A DNA stretch of 64,000 nucleotides from Anticarsia gemmatalis (lineage: Eukaryota; Arthropoda; Insecta; Lepidoptera; Erebidae), in assembly GCF_050436995.1 (NCBI RefSeq), contig NC_134769.1, positions 2,356,001 through 2,420,000 of the forward strand. The letters run 5' to 3'. The position numbers and the translations under genes were made by a program. Under the pieces are notes generated by a model, which saw nothing but the letters and a program-made list of their open reading frames with translations, had not been told where the DNA came from and made no database searches. Below are positions 12,837-25,290 of the stretch, one piece after another (positions within the stretch are counted from its first letter, which is position 1; the number at the start of each line of letters is the position of its first letter).

Positions 12837-13455
12837 TGGTAATAGATATCCTTAATATATTAAAATACTTTAAGTAACATTATATAAAAAAGTGATTATA
12901 ATATAAATTTTTTTTATTAATACGTTCTAAGTAAGTCTTCCGAATCGCGAAAGATATTACTAAATTACCGAGAATGAATTGTGTTAAGAGATTTCGAAAA
13001 GTATTTATTACATTTTTTTTATTATTATAAGTCCCTAGTATTATGTGAAAATAAGGATAAGACAATATTACTAATTCCTACGGTAAACTACCACGTATTA
13101 AAAAACTAGTACAAAAATATACCAACTAAATCAAATACAATTTAAATACAAAAACAAAATTAACAAATCAATTCGTTTATCAAACGACATGTCTTAAAAC
13201 ATAACATCTAATTTACTCGCAACGATTTCTTCCACACAAGCACATCTATCACAAAAAACATCCAATTCACACATTACCATACAGAAATCATTCGCCATCT
13301 CACTCTGTTGGCGTACGTGCGAGGGAGACGGCTATAGCTAGTTTAGATAGTTGTTAAGATATCGCTATCGGCCACCGCCCACGAGGAATGTCCGCGGAGA
13401 CCCGACGGCCTGGACTTCCTACTATCGAATAAATTGAGATTTTTAGCTCTATTTT
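12837..13455. other. Non-coding DNA with a GC-rich islet at 13290-13430
   Basis: The islet contains ACTCTGTTGGCGTACGTGCG and CGGCCACCGCCCACGAGGAA. A plus frame reads AHEECPRRPDGLDFLLSN across it, but flanking splice sites are weak. Confidence 0.4.
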
Positions 13456-13670
13456 ACGATAGAACAATAGTTTTTTATTTTTCGAAATGCGATATGTTTT
13501 TTGCACGAAAGAACATTTTTTTATATTTTCGAATAGGAAACCTTTTTTTAACGATGGAACAAACTTATTTTATTTTTTGTATTGCGATTTTTCTAAGCGA
13601 TAGAACAATATTTTTTTAAATTTTCGAATTCAGATTTTTTAAATAATTTGATAGAAAAACGGTCTGTATC
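13456..13670 (+). repeat. Degenerate tandem repeat, unit about 45-50 bp
   Basis: The unit begins ACGATAGAACAATA, followed by a T-rich run and TTTTCGAAT. Starts fall near 13456, 13505, 13551, 13596 and 13647. The open frame across it reflects the repeat and is not a gene. Confidence 0.6.
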
Positions 13671-14548
13671 TTTGATTTCTGAATTCCGTTTTATTTAGGC
13701 TATAAATTGGGCGGATTCGGATGTAAAGATTTTGATTGTTACTTTTATTTAGATGATGTATTCATGGAATAAATTTGTTGTTTGGAAATCGTATGTTTAG
13801 TGGTTGCTTATAGCCATACAATATTGATAAGTCACCGACTACAAAAGTATCCTAATTTCTAATCGGTTTTAATGTTAGTCGGCCTTTTGGCACACATCTA
13901 ATAAGAATAAAATTTAATTTGAAAATAATAATTTTACATAATGATAAGCATTTTAAACTTAGTATTGTTTTAGCTATCAATGAATTGTAAAACCTAACTT
14001 TATAATCATTTTTGTGTAATAATGATATTTCCTTAAAAACTTTTCCTACCTAACCTATTGTGAGAAATTCATATCCGGTAGGTACAAATGAATCATATTT
14101 TTATTTCGCCATTTAAACAAAACATGACAAAGGTGTTTGTAGAAAACACGTCATGTAGTTATCTAATTACAGAATATTTCGTAAGACGATCGTAAAATGG
14201 CCGACTTTATGCTTACATATCAATTAAAATGCTTTTCTAGTACCTATTTACTAAAACTGCCTTTGGATATTAGTGTCTACCTAAAATATTTTGTCATTGA
14301 GGTACCTAATTATTTTAATCTTCGTTTGTTTAACCCGGAAATAAAATTTACTGTCAAAAACTTAACATTTGAAATAAAAACGGCTTCTAATGTCAATGAA
14401 AACCATAATCTAACAAGTGCATTTTTTCTTAATTGACACTACCTTAGCATTGTCCATTCCAGTACAGCCAATAAAAAAGTAGAATAAAAAAAAAGTTATA
14501 AGTCTCGCTGGCCAGCACTGACCTATGTCAACAAACGGAGCGGAGTCA

Positions 14549-14573
14549 ATGTGTGTGTGTGAGTGTGTGTGTT
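14549..14573 (+). repeat. (GT)n microsatellite
   Basis: Runs of GTGTGTGTGAGTGTGTGTGT. Confidence 0.85.
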
Positions 14574-15120
14574 TACAGACTTAAGAAGAGTACAGAAGGT
14601 AAAGGAATGTATTTTTTTGCTTGACTTAGCTGCGGAATGCGAATCGTGTTTGTCAAAATAGGTGTTAAGATTAGCCGTGAGTTGTTTCTTTGGAATAGAT
14701 TATGGGAGTAAGAAGAAATGTTTTATGAGTTCTTAGAGCAAATAGTTAAGCTTCTGAGAATCAACTACTATTGAGACAAACACAGGTGCGAAAATCTATC
14801 TATGGATTCTGATTCCTACATCTTAAACATATGTATATAGAATGGAGTAGTAATATCAATTTTTGTGCATTGCAATAGTTATTACTCTCACGGAATTGTC
14901 GTAGAACACTCAAATATTACGTTAATCTGAATATTAAGTTAACAGAATAATTTAGACCGTTGAAATTCTGTCTAACCGCGAAAAACACGCGTGGTGATTT
15001 GATACTAGTCTAGTGCATTTCCTGGCTAAGTCACATCTGTTGCAAACCAACTCTATGATTGGAGTGCTAACAACGAGACAATGACAGGCGCATTCAGATA
15101 ACCTCATTTCTTTCAGCGAT

Positions 15121-15147
15121 AGCACACACACACGCACACACACACAT
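15121..15147 (+). repeat. (AC)n microsatellite
   Basis: AGCACACACACACGCACACA followed by CACAT. Confidence 0.85.
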
Positions 15148-15785
15148 GTATCGTCAACTAGAGTCTAGAGTATCGGGATGAAATCTGAGAACTAATTTAA
15201 AAAGTATTTGTTCGAATGTGCCTGTTGAATTTCGATTTGAATTGTGAATTGTTTTTGAGGCGACGGATTTTTTTAATCTGTATCGCTTTTTCGTGTTATA
15301 TTGGTAGCGAAGTAGAACTACTTAAGCGAAATTTGGAAAAACATACTTTCTTTTATGGCTTTTGTGGTTAATTAAAACAATATTACATTTATTTCAAGAA
15401 CCGTGGTCCTTTGTATCCGTTTGGGAATATTACAGGAAATAATATGACGTTTGATCAGTAACACTTACTTTCACATAAGTCATAATTTATTAGTTTCAGT
15501 TATATTTTTTTACAGCAAAAAAATCTAAAATACGAAAGCCTGCTACATGTTTAAAATTGTATTGAAGTTACTCTCAATTTATATAGATGTAAATCTCCTT
15601 GGGCGGGCTTGGTATCAAACAATTTTCTATTAAAATTATCGCACCGAAAAATACCAAAGCAATATTTTTTCAACAATAAACGTTCAATTACAATAAAAAC
15701 AATTTTTTAACCAGTTAAATCCATTTATAATTGTTTTAAAGTAATAAATTGGTAATAAAAAATATTCTCCGCGCGTATTCGAGCT

Positions 15786-15838
15786 TGTGTGTGTGATTGC
15801 TATTGTGTGTGTGTTTGAGTTGATGTGTGTGTGTGTAT
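15786..15838 (+). repeat. Interrupted (GT)n tract
   Basis: Three GT runs separated by ATTGCTATT and TTGAGTTGAT. Confidence 0.8.
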
Positions 15839-16121
15839 GAACGATGATGCAATACCTAATCGTGTTTATCGGAGAAATGACGACGCGTCGCGCATTTTTT
15901 ATTGTGTTATGTAACGATGTATGTATGAGTTTTTATTATTAGACGTTTCGCAATTAAATGCATGTGGTTAGATGTTAAGTTTATCTATTGTGTTAATAAG
16001 TTATTAAAATTGCATTTCCTGGATAAAAAAAAGTCTAAAATAGCACGAAAAACTTCCTATTTTCTGTTCCTCGGTTCAGGCATGCAACAACTGCTTTAGT
16101 TGAGTAAAATTTGAAATCTCT

Positions 16122-16318
16122 TACCCCCGGTTTCTGAGGTACATTTAGCGGTAGTTTATCTATTCAATAGTGTTAAAACTCATACAAAAAAAACGCTTAC
16201 CCCTGGTTTCTGAGGTACATTTAGCGGTAGTTTATCTATTCAATAGCGTACAAACTCATATAAAAAAAACGCTATTGAATAGATAAACTACCGCTAAATG
16301 TACTTAGAAACCGGGCAT
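16122..16318. mobile_element. Fold-back MITE, copy 1, with an internally duplicated arm
   Basis: The left arm GGTTTCTGAGGTACATTTAG...TAGCGGTAGTTTATCTATTC is present twice in tandem with a 76-bp period (16121 and 16197). The inverse arm at 16271-16318 completes a stem of about 50 bp. TTA flanks both sides, consistent with a PIF/Harbinger-type target duplication. Confidence 0.75.
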
Positions 16319-19300
16319 TAAAAAAATTCAAAGTTCATTATACCATGATTGGCCCTATAAACATCTAAATTACTCTATACTAATAATACCTCCTGCATCA
16401 ATTATTTAAATTAATAAATCAACAAGGTTTTATAGCTCATAAATTAAGTATCGATGCGTAATAAAAGTGTAAGTAGTTGTCAGTATCAACGTGTTCAACT
16501 TAAAAAATACAGGGCTAATGTACCTTCAGGGCTGTACGATAACGATGACAAAGACTCACTATCTTTATATAAAGAAATTACTCGACTGTCTTGTGTGGCG
16601 ACCTTGATTTTTATACGCATTTAAAATATTGTTAAGTATCAAGAAATTTTATTACAATACTTGGATGTATTTTTAAATTCAAGTATATTTTTTATATTTT
16701 TGAAAAGTTCAAGTTCGGTAAAAATACTTTTTTGGGATAATTAATTTATTTATTTTAGACGGTCCAAGAACATTTTTATTTAAAAATATTGTTAATTAAG
16801 TTAGAAATAGGCAGTATAAGAAGTATTTCTTTTTTCTATTTTCTTTTTAATATGAGTATCCAATAGATTGTGTGTGCCCGTTTTTTACTATGCAGTAATT
16901 CTGTACCACTCCAATATTTTCATAGTAATTTTTACCTGGATCATTTAAATCTTAAAACAGTCACTATGTTTTTCCACATTCTGTTATTTATTAGTTAATC
17001 AGTACGCATTTGTTAATATAATTAAGTAATGAGTATTATTTTCTTAGAAGTATTCCTTCTTAGAAAGATCTTACCGAAGAAACCTTATCGCAGGAAACGC
17101 AAAATAGATTGCATTTTTCCTTTTTTGTTTTTTTTTTTTTAAGTAGAAGCTAAATCTTTTTAGAAACCTTATTTATCAATTTCGTGTTAGTTTTACATAG
17201 TGTTAAGGAAACTTAATTTATCAAAGATTTGAGTTTAAAAGGCTTCGCGAAATAGATATCTACGTATAATATAAGATGAATTAAAAAATAATACTACCGG
17301 GAGTCATACAATTAAATATTGTGTGGTATGTATGTGATATAGATACATAAAATTAAAACCTAACAATCAAATTTTCATAACATATTTCTGGATCAAAAAA
17401 ATTTTTTCATCAAAAATAAAAAATAAAGTATTTATTCTATGTCACATTTTTATGTGTTATAAAAAGCAGGAACAGTACCCACACTATTGTAATGTTCAAA
17501 GGGACAAAGTAACTCCATACAGTATTCATGTGCGTGCGCAGGTCACGATCACGGACATCGAACTTGCATTTTTAAATCGATTACACCACAATGGGTGCGC
17601 GGAATCGATTCCATTTCTATACTTATTTCCTTTCCGATTGTATACGTAATTAAACGAATTGTGTGCAAATTTTTTCGTATGTGTTATTTTAATTGATTAT
17701 GTAATTTTGTATTTTTCATTCATTTATTTTAGTTTTTTTAATAAATTTACAACTTAAAAAATTTTTGAACTTGTTTTTCAAATGATTATAAAATTGTGTT
17801 TTTTTGTTGAAATTCTACTCATTCATGATTCAGGAAATTAAGCATTAACATTTCCAATAATACAAATTCAATAACAGAACAGGGTGCAAGAACCTAAAAA
17901 TCAAATAAATCCCAAGAGGAAGATAACGCAATAAAATTGCCGTATACGTCCATTGCAGTCCACGTGTTGGCCCATAATAAAAATAAATGGTCTCTGCAAA
18001 ACGCGAGAGTTCGCTCACCTCCCTAACCTAAGACAAGAGTTTGCGCTTACGCATCACACACACAGGCGCGTTTGTAGGTCGCCACACGTACACACACACA
18101 ACACGCACACACACACACAACGCCCACATACGAAAGCAGCGCGTGCGCCGAACAAGTTTAGACAACGGAAGAAATATTATTCTCTTTTTAGGTACGGCAT
18201 TCGCTCATTCTATTCTTGAAATATGTGTTTTTATGTGCTTTTAGTTTTGTCCTGCAAATTGTGTTTGGGTTAGACTTTGAATTGTCGTTGCTGAATTCAA
18301 TTTACTGTCTTTAAGACACAAATAAAGATAAAACTAAGATAAATTACTAGAGGTTTCTAATAACAAAATATAAACAGAGTAACCTATGTAAGATTGAAGT
18401 GAAAATAGACATTCATAGACATCATTTTTTAAACATCCTAAAATCGAAAATAATTCTCAAAATTCCAGATATTTCTAGTCACAATTTCCTATAATACCTA
18501 AGTACATACATAAACAAATAGATATAACAAAACAACACAATAACAGCAAGCGAAACTATTTTCACAATTCCCCTAATGCTGACCATATAGAAAAACCGTC
18601 AACAGCCTAAACCGTCTCAAATAACAGCAACAATAAATACCGATATTATTAAAATTTGTTTATTTAACAAAAAACCGATACTGTAACTTTTTAGCGTGCG
18701 TTGCTCTTTAAAAATGTTATAGTGTGTATGTGTGGGTGAATCTTGACCTACGACAACGTTCTTTGCATGTGTGGGTGGCGTTTTTTTTCAGTTAGTTATT
18801 ACAAAATCCTGTGTCGATGTAATTTTATATGTTTATGTCTTTGCAAGTCGTTGAATGAATGCCGAGCTGGCGGTTATTGATTGGCTGATTTTATTGTACT
18901 CGAATTACGTTAGGTATTTCGTGTAGAGGGTTTTCTAGAGAATTCTGTAGTTATTTTTCGTATACATTTAGGATTTTTTTTTTGGTACATAGTTAGGTAT
19001 TTTTATTTCTTGGTTACCGTCGCTTAATAAATCTATGTTTTACAGTCATATACTTTACTTCATTAAATTAAATAAATTCTAAGCAACATTTAAAATCTTA
19101 ACTTAAAGAAAATCAAAACCGAAATATCCTTCTCCAAAGGTCAATGACCTTTCACAAAAAAGACCTAAGAAAAAAATCTCTAAAACAAAGGATATAAAAT
19201 ATAGTTGTTTTAAGAGAATCATAATTATCTTTATAACAAAGTCAGCGTCATGCAAGCGAGTTCTACAAAAGGAGTTTATTTTTAAGATCCAAGCACAAAG

Positions 19301-19911
19301 TGCCTTTCGTTGAGACTTGAGGAATAATTAAATTTTTACTCTCTACAGCTTCAGTGCGATCTTTGTAAAAGTTACTGCGGACTTGATGAGAAAAAATGAT
19401 AGACGCTTTTTTATTATTTATTAATTTTGAAATAATAGAAAAAAAATGCTTTCAGATATGTTGATAGTGAAGAATTATATTGCATTAAAGAATTTATAAA
19501 TCATTCACTGTAGATGTGAGCTCTTTAACTCAAAAAACTCATAACCTACGAAAATTAAGTTTAAACGATTTTTTTCATCAAATAATATTTAAAATAACAC
19601 AGTTTTGTAAAATCTAAACTCTTTATTTTATAGCTTTGGTCCTGACCTAAGCGTAAATTATATATTTAATTACTTTCTTATTTTATTAATATATAATAAC
19701 TATTACTTACTAAGCGAATCCCCATACATTGCGCCAATAATTGACAAAATATAAATTATTATTGATAATACAAGAAATATTTTATCATTAATAAAGCCTG
19801 TTAACACCTGTGTATTACTTATCGTTCCGCAAAACAACTGGTTTTATTAATATAATCATAGTCAAATAATAATTATTACTTAGCTAGCGATAATTTATAT
19901 TACTCTAGCTT
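16319..19911. other. AT-rich non-coding DNA
   Basis: Only the CA tract at 18053 and low-complexity runs were noted. Confidence 0.55.
18053..18122 (+). repeat. Interrupted (CA)n tract
   Basis: CACACACACAGGCGCGTTTG, then several CACACA/ACGCACAC blocks. The frames across it are repeat artefacts. Confidence 0.8.
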
Positions 19912-20085
19912 CTGCCGTCGACATTGTCCGTATTGTAATATTTTAAGGGATAAAAAGTATTCCTTGTATTACTTAATTCAACTAATTATTGTAAACTATA
20001 TGTGTGCTAAATTTCATCAAAATCTGTTAAGTATTTTTAGAGTAAAAGAGTATCAAACATACATTCTTACAAACTGTCGCACTTA
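19912..20085 (+). mobile_element. Old retroelement tail, same class as 7912
   Basis: Ordered matches: CTGCCGTCGACATTGTCCG, AAGGGATAAAAAGTATTCCT, GTGCTAAATTTCATCAAAAT, CTGTTAAGTATTTTTAGAG, ACATACATTCTTACAAACTG. No coding sequence. Confidence 0.6.
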
Positions 20086-23000
20086 AATTATTTTTCTTGA
20101 GATAATTGTTTTAAAATAAATTAGTTTTATCATTTGTAGGAAAAAAATATGTTTTTATATCCAGAATTTTAAACACTAATGACTTCAGACAAGGAAGTTA
20201 GGTAGAGTTTTTAATAAACTAATACTAAAATGCCAATTAGTCACTAATTGAATACCTAGGTCGATAAGATATTAAACCAGGCAACTTTAATTAATTAAGA
20301 CATACCGTCAAAAATTATTATTGTGCTTTATTTTACATATTTTTGAGGAAATGAGACTCTATATTACCTAAAATTTATAGGAAAAGGTAATGTCATAAAT
20401 ATTATAAACTACTGAATTGTTTTAAAAATGGTTAAGATTATAAAGAAAGTCTTGTCTGTCTAACAGTTTAAATTTTATAATAATTATGAGGAAACTCACG
20501 ATTTCTTCATCATTAAAGAAAATTCCGAAATGCTTATTTTTTTGACTGTAATTTTTAAGGCAATTTAACATCGTATTTTTATTTCTATTTTACTATCTCT
20601 TAACTAAATAATTTAAAATATAAGAACTCAAGTAATAAGACAATTACCTTAGTTTAACTTTAAGACTGTTTTAAAAAAAATACCTTTACCTCATTAGAAA
20701 GAAAAAAAAAGCACGAAATGTCACAGACTCCTACCGCTTTGCACTTTGGTTTAGGTCACTTTCTCCACGACTAACTTTAACTAAGTAAACAGGTATCAAC
20801 TTAAACTTTTACTTATCTAATTAACTTACTGACTCACGGTAAAAGAAACACTAATTTTGTACGATTTTACCGCTTTTTTTAACAAAGATTTATCGTAAGT
20901 AAACATTTTTGGCGGGCACAAATGTCAATTAATTCATTAAGAGCAAAAATCTCAATTTGAGCCATTTTGTTGAAATGTTTTTCTTAATTTTATCAAAAAA
21001 CTAATAGATTTTATGATTAAGTTAGTCTTTTAATTAAAAAGTCTATTGATAAATAAAAATGTCTCATAAAATTCCTTTTCGAAATATTTTTCCATCCAAC
21101 TTTACGTACAACAGTTCAGACAGAGAGGAATGTTACCGGAATCTATTGTTTATCTCGAGCACCGTAATAAATCGGAAACTAGTTCGCAGAATTACGCAAC
21201 AATCTCTTAGCAAACGTTAATATAAAAATAAATACCTGCATTGATATCGCATCGATTTAAATCCAGGCTTCAAACTCATCACAACTGTCACAACACTATT
21301 TTAAAAAAGAATGAAAATAAAAAAGTTAAAACGTCACTTGGTTACGTCACATTTGTTTTTCGAAGCGAAGGTAAAAAGTTCATGCAGCCTATTTTTTTTT
21401 TCAACGCGAAATATGTGTGTTTACGTCAACATGTATTTTTCAAATGTAAGTGTGCGGGAAAAAAATGGTTGTGGCTCGGCTCGAACCGTGGGCGTCGTAT
21501 ACGCTATAGTTATAGTAGGCACGGCATCGTAATGCACTTATGTGTACTTACTAACTTTTTTATTATAGTCAGTTATATCCGCGCGGTTCCTTAGTTTGAG
21601 GCGACGCGAGTTAAATCCTTCTTGATGCTTTGTGCTTGCGTAATTGGGTTTTTTTAAAAGATGACATATGTCAACCTTGTAACTTTGATTGTTTATTTTA
21701 CGGCGATATTTTTAAATCAGATGACATTACTGTTTCGCAGATACTAAAGGTATTACATCATTCTTTAAACCTAAAGCTTATATGACGTTCTAGCATCAAT
21801 AACTTTTACCGAATGATCTTTTAAAGTAAAAATAGGTAGAAAATATATAAATCCTTAAGATAAAAGTGTTTTAAGTAAGCCATTCGGTACAAATCGCGCA
21901 TCGGTTAGTATGAATCAGATTATCAGGCGTACGTTAAATTTAGCGAACGAAAACAGGTCATTATAGCTTCTTATATTTTGATTCATGTAAGTAAAGTAAT
22001 TTAAATAGAAGATGAGTGTGCGAATATTTTTACTTTTTACGCCCTTTGTGAGTAATACAAGAGCAATTTTTAAGATTCAAGGGCGCACTGCAGTTTTTTG
22101 TAACTTTATTACTGTTACATACACCTTCTGGCCTCATCGTTTTTTTATTTGGTTGAAGTGACATTATGAGATACCAGAACGCAGTTAAAGTTTTTGTTGA
22201 TGTTCCAAACATTATCCATGAAAAATATCTGATGACGGAAAAGGGGCACTCAGCGCTTTAACAGGCCTTGAAATATCGTCGATATGTTTTCTGAAGTCAA
22301 AAATCAAACTTAAATTTTGACTCTAGATCGCCTAAAAATGCTGCTCCAATGGGAACTATGGGAATGGGCGACCAAAGAACGCCGCTTACTACGATCCTAC
22401 ACTTTTAATCAACAATTTTATTTAGCGAAAGTATCAACGACATTTATTCGCTCTATGCGATAGCAAGAGCGGGATAGCAAAGAGTTTTTCATCGCGTTTG
22501 TACGAAGGAACTTTTTTGCTAGATTGGTTTTTATATCTGGCCGTATTCGATGCTTTCTTGTAGAAAATATCGTGGAGGTGGTCTAACGAGACGTTTTTTT
22601 CAAACTACGGCATCTAAGCTAAGGGTTTTTTTTGTAAAAAAATGTCCTGTGAGCTTAGTTTAGCGCTGACTGTAATCTTAGTTTAATTGGTATAAGATTT
22701 TTAGTTTGCTGATGTTAACTACAGTTGAGTATTGGTAACCGTCTGTTAATATTACGTTCACTTAGAAATATTTTTGCTTGAAATAAAGAAACCAAAACAC
22801 AATTTATTTTATCAACTTTTGTCACTAAGACCAGTTGTATTGAACTACTACAAGTCCCTTTCTCAATAAGTCGGTTTCCCTTTAGTACACACTTTACTTA
22901 TATTCTAAGTGTAAGATTTATTTTGTTTCTAATTAATTTAAATTCAATTCGACAAGATTATTGAATAAAGAAATTAACTAGAGCATCAGGCACAATTTTT

Positions 23001-25091
23001 TAAACAATACTACTCACACGACCAGTCCTTGAAGCAAAGTCAAGCAACAAGGATTTTAATAAGATCATCTACGCTCTACATTTCCATATCTACATTAAAT
23101 ACCCAAAAACTAAACTATCAAACGACTCAAAGAAACTAAATAACCTAACCTCAAAAACCTTTATTTTAAACCCGTACCCGTCCCACTGCTAAACGACATT
23201 TTTTTAACACACATTGTCAACAAGGATGATATAATTAGTATCAAATGAGCATGAAATGGGATAATAACACGGTTCGTACCACTTGCCTCCTTTGCGTACA
23301 GTTATTAAAAATATAAGACTTTTTTGCAAATGTTAAGGTTCTGTATGTTGGTAAAAAGGTGCAACTATTTTAAAGGTATAGATTTTGTAATGCAAGGGGC
23401 TTCAGTGATTGTAAATTTGGAGGTTTTCACTCGACATTTTAACCAGTGTTACTCTATTTAATTATAGATTTAAAATTTACTTATTTTTAAATGAATACTG
23501 TACTGAATGATCGTTATACCATAAATAATTTTGTTAATTTACTCATTACAGTCAGTACATAAAAAATTGGGAATTACTATCCGTTTGTCCTATTATTTAC
23601 GTACCTTTAGAATAACCATAGAACTCTACAATATTGTTATTATAAGGAACAAATATTTTAGAATTCGCAATAATATAGAGACAATCTAGCTCAGCTTCGG
23701 CTATACATCCTTATACCAACCTTACAAATACACTTCAACAATACTAAACTCAGGTTTTAAGCCTACATAACCAGAACTCTAAACTAAGTGTCCCCTTGGT
23801 TACTTAGAGCCTATCCAAGCGACAAATATCAAATACAGGGTGTATAATGACAGCTTGTGCGATGTACAGGGTGATTATTGTCAATTTATGTCGTCGGTAC
23901 TTCTGATTATTACGTTACAAGTAGTTGGTGAATATATTGACAGTGTGGATGGACTGTTTGCTGCGAAAAAGTGCATAGGGAAGGTTGTTGAACCCATTTT
24001 AGTTGCAGGACACCAGTTTAATGTTAGATTGTGAAGCAAAAATGTGGTGTTTCTTTGCTCGCATGGATTGATATACGCATAAAAATCTAGAAAAAATAAT
24101 TGTTTTTTAAACCTAATTATGTTTTAATTATTTTTATCCTTCGTTCCGGAGACTCATGTCCAGCAGTGTGACAGTAACAGGTTAGTATAAAAAAGAAGTG
24201 TGTTTTACTTGTAAGTGATTTTACAAAAATATAACTAAGGTCTATTTATGCGCAGTTTTTCGCAAACTTAGTACGTTTGTGTGTATCGACTAATTTAATA
24301 GTCTTTTGACTACGGTTTATTTTTTTACAGAGTCAATTCTATACAGGGACCGCACTAATGGTTACTTTACTAAACAAAATTTTTCGTATGCTGATTGCAA
24401 TACATGCTTCAATACCTGAAACACCAATATGTAAATTCGATAAACGTAAACATATTCCTAACAAACACACAACATTTAAAAGCAATACTACCAACCCCTA
24501 ATTTCCAAACAACAATGTTTCATATAAAAAGAGACAGCTATATCTCACCTTGGAAAGAGAAAAGGACAAAAAATCAAAGAAGCGAATAAGCCAAGAAACA
24601 TTGAGAGAGCAACGGAGAATACTGTTCGTTAGTATCTTTTAATTTCAGCTAATTTTTATCTTCGGAGAGGCGACGTTTTTTACTCTAGCACAAGCCATTA
24701 GCTTTCATGTACTTGGGTGTTGTGATTTTGATACTTTAAAACGTGTTTATTAACACATTTTTGTATGTATTTTGCCTTGTAAAGAAAAACCGCAAATCGC
24801 TGAGTAGTTTTGAGTCAAAGGATAAAATAGTGTCTTACATTGGCTAAATGATAATTGTTTTTTTATGTAACTGAAAAATCTATAATTTCTGGGTGAAATA
24901 ATTTGCCTAGTATAGAAAAATAAAGACTAACCAATTGATTAGAATTGATTAAATATAATCCACTTACTTAATTTAATAATATATATGAAAGTAGTCAAGT
25001 ATGAGTTGAAGTTTTACTAAATCGATTGTATTTAATACCAGTTAATAGGATGACTTGCAATTATATTAGTAATAGTAGAAATGGCCTTCTA
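20086..25091. other. AT-rich non-coding DNA with decayed repeats
   Basis: ACAGGGTG repeats near 23836 and 23867 and a retroelement-tail-like GACTCATGTCCAGCAGTGTG near 24150. Frames at 21241-21594 and 23840-24034 lack support. Confidence 0.5.
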
Positions 25092-25290
25092 CATACATCT
25101 ACTTCTATAGTATAGAGCAAAGGTCTCCTCCCGAGTAAGAAAGGCCTAGAGTTCACTACGCTAGCCACTAGCGGGGCTTTGCATGCCCTCAAAAAATGGG
25201 TTGAACCACTCTTTTAGGTTTCATACATACAAACATACATAAGATCACGCCTTCTTTCCATAGGGGTAGGCAGATAAGGTTTCATATTAA
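25092..25290 (-). mobile_element. Retroelement fragments, reverse tail plus 'ggggtaggcaga' repeat
   Basis: ATAGAGCAAAGGTCTCCTCC resembles the reverse tail seen at 4801. It is followed by GCCACTAGCGGGGCTTTGCA, and then ACGCCTTCTTTCCATAGGGG-TAGGCAGATAAGG, a common dispersed repeat end. Confidence 0.5.

Larger units (their letters stand above)
13671..16121. other. AT-rich non-coding DNA with GT/AC microsatellites
   Basis: No exon candidate. The 79-codon frame at 14197-14436 has AT-driven composition and no domain that I recognise. Confidence 0.5.

Noticed and set aside
13434..13619. 61-codon plus-strand frame
   Set aside because: It spans the degenerate tandem repeat, and its Phe-rich product is explained by T-runs.
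21241..21594. 117-codon plus frame with an overlapping 73-codon frame
   Set aside because: Two phases are open over the same stretch. The products are basic and low in complexity, with no domain and no splice sites.
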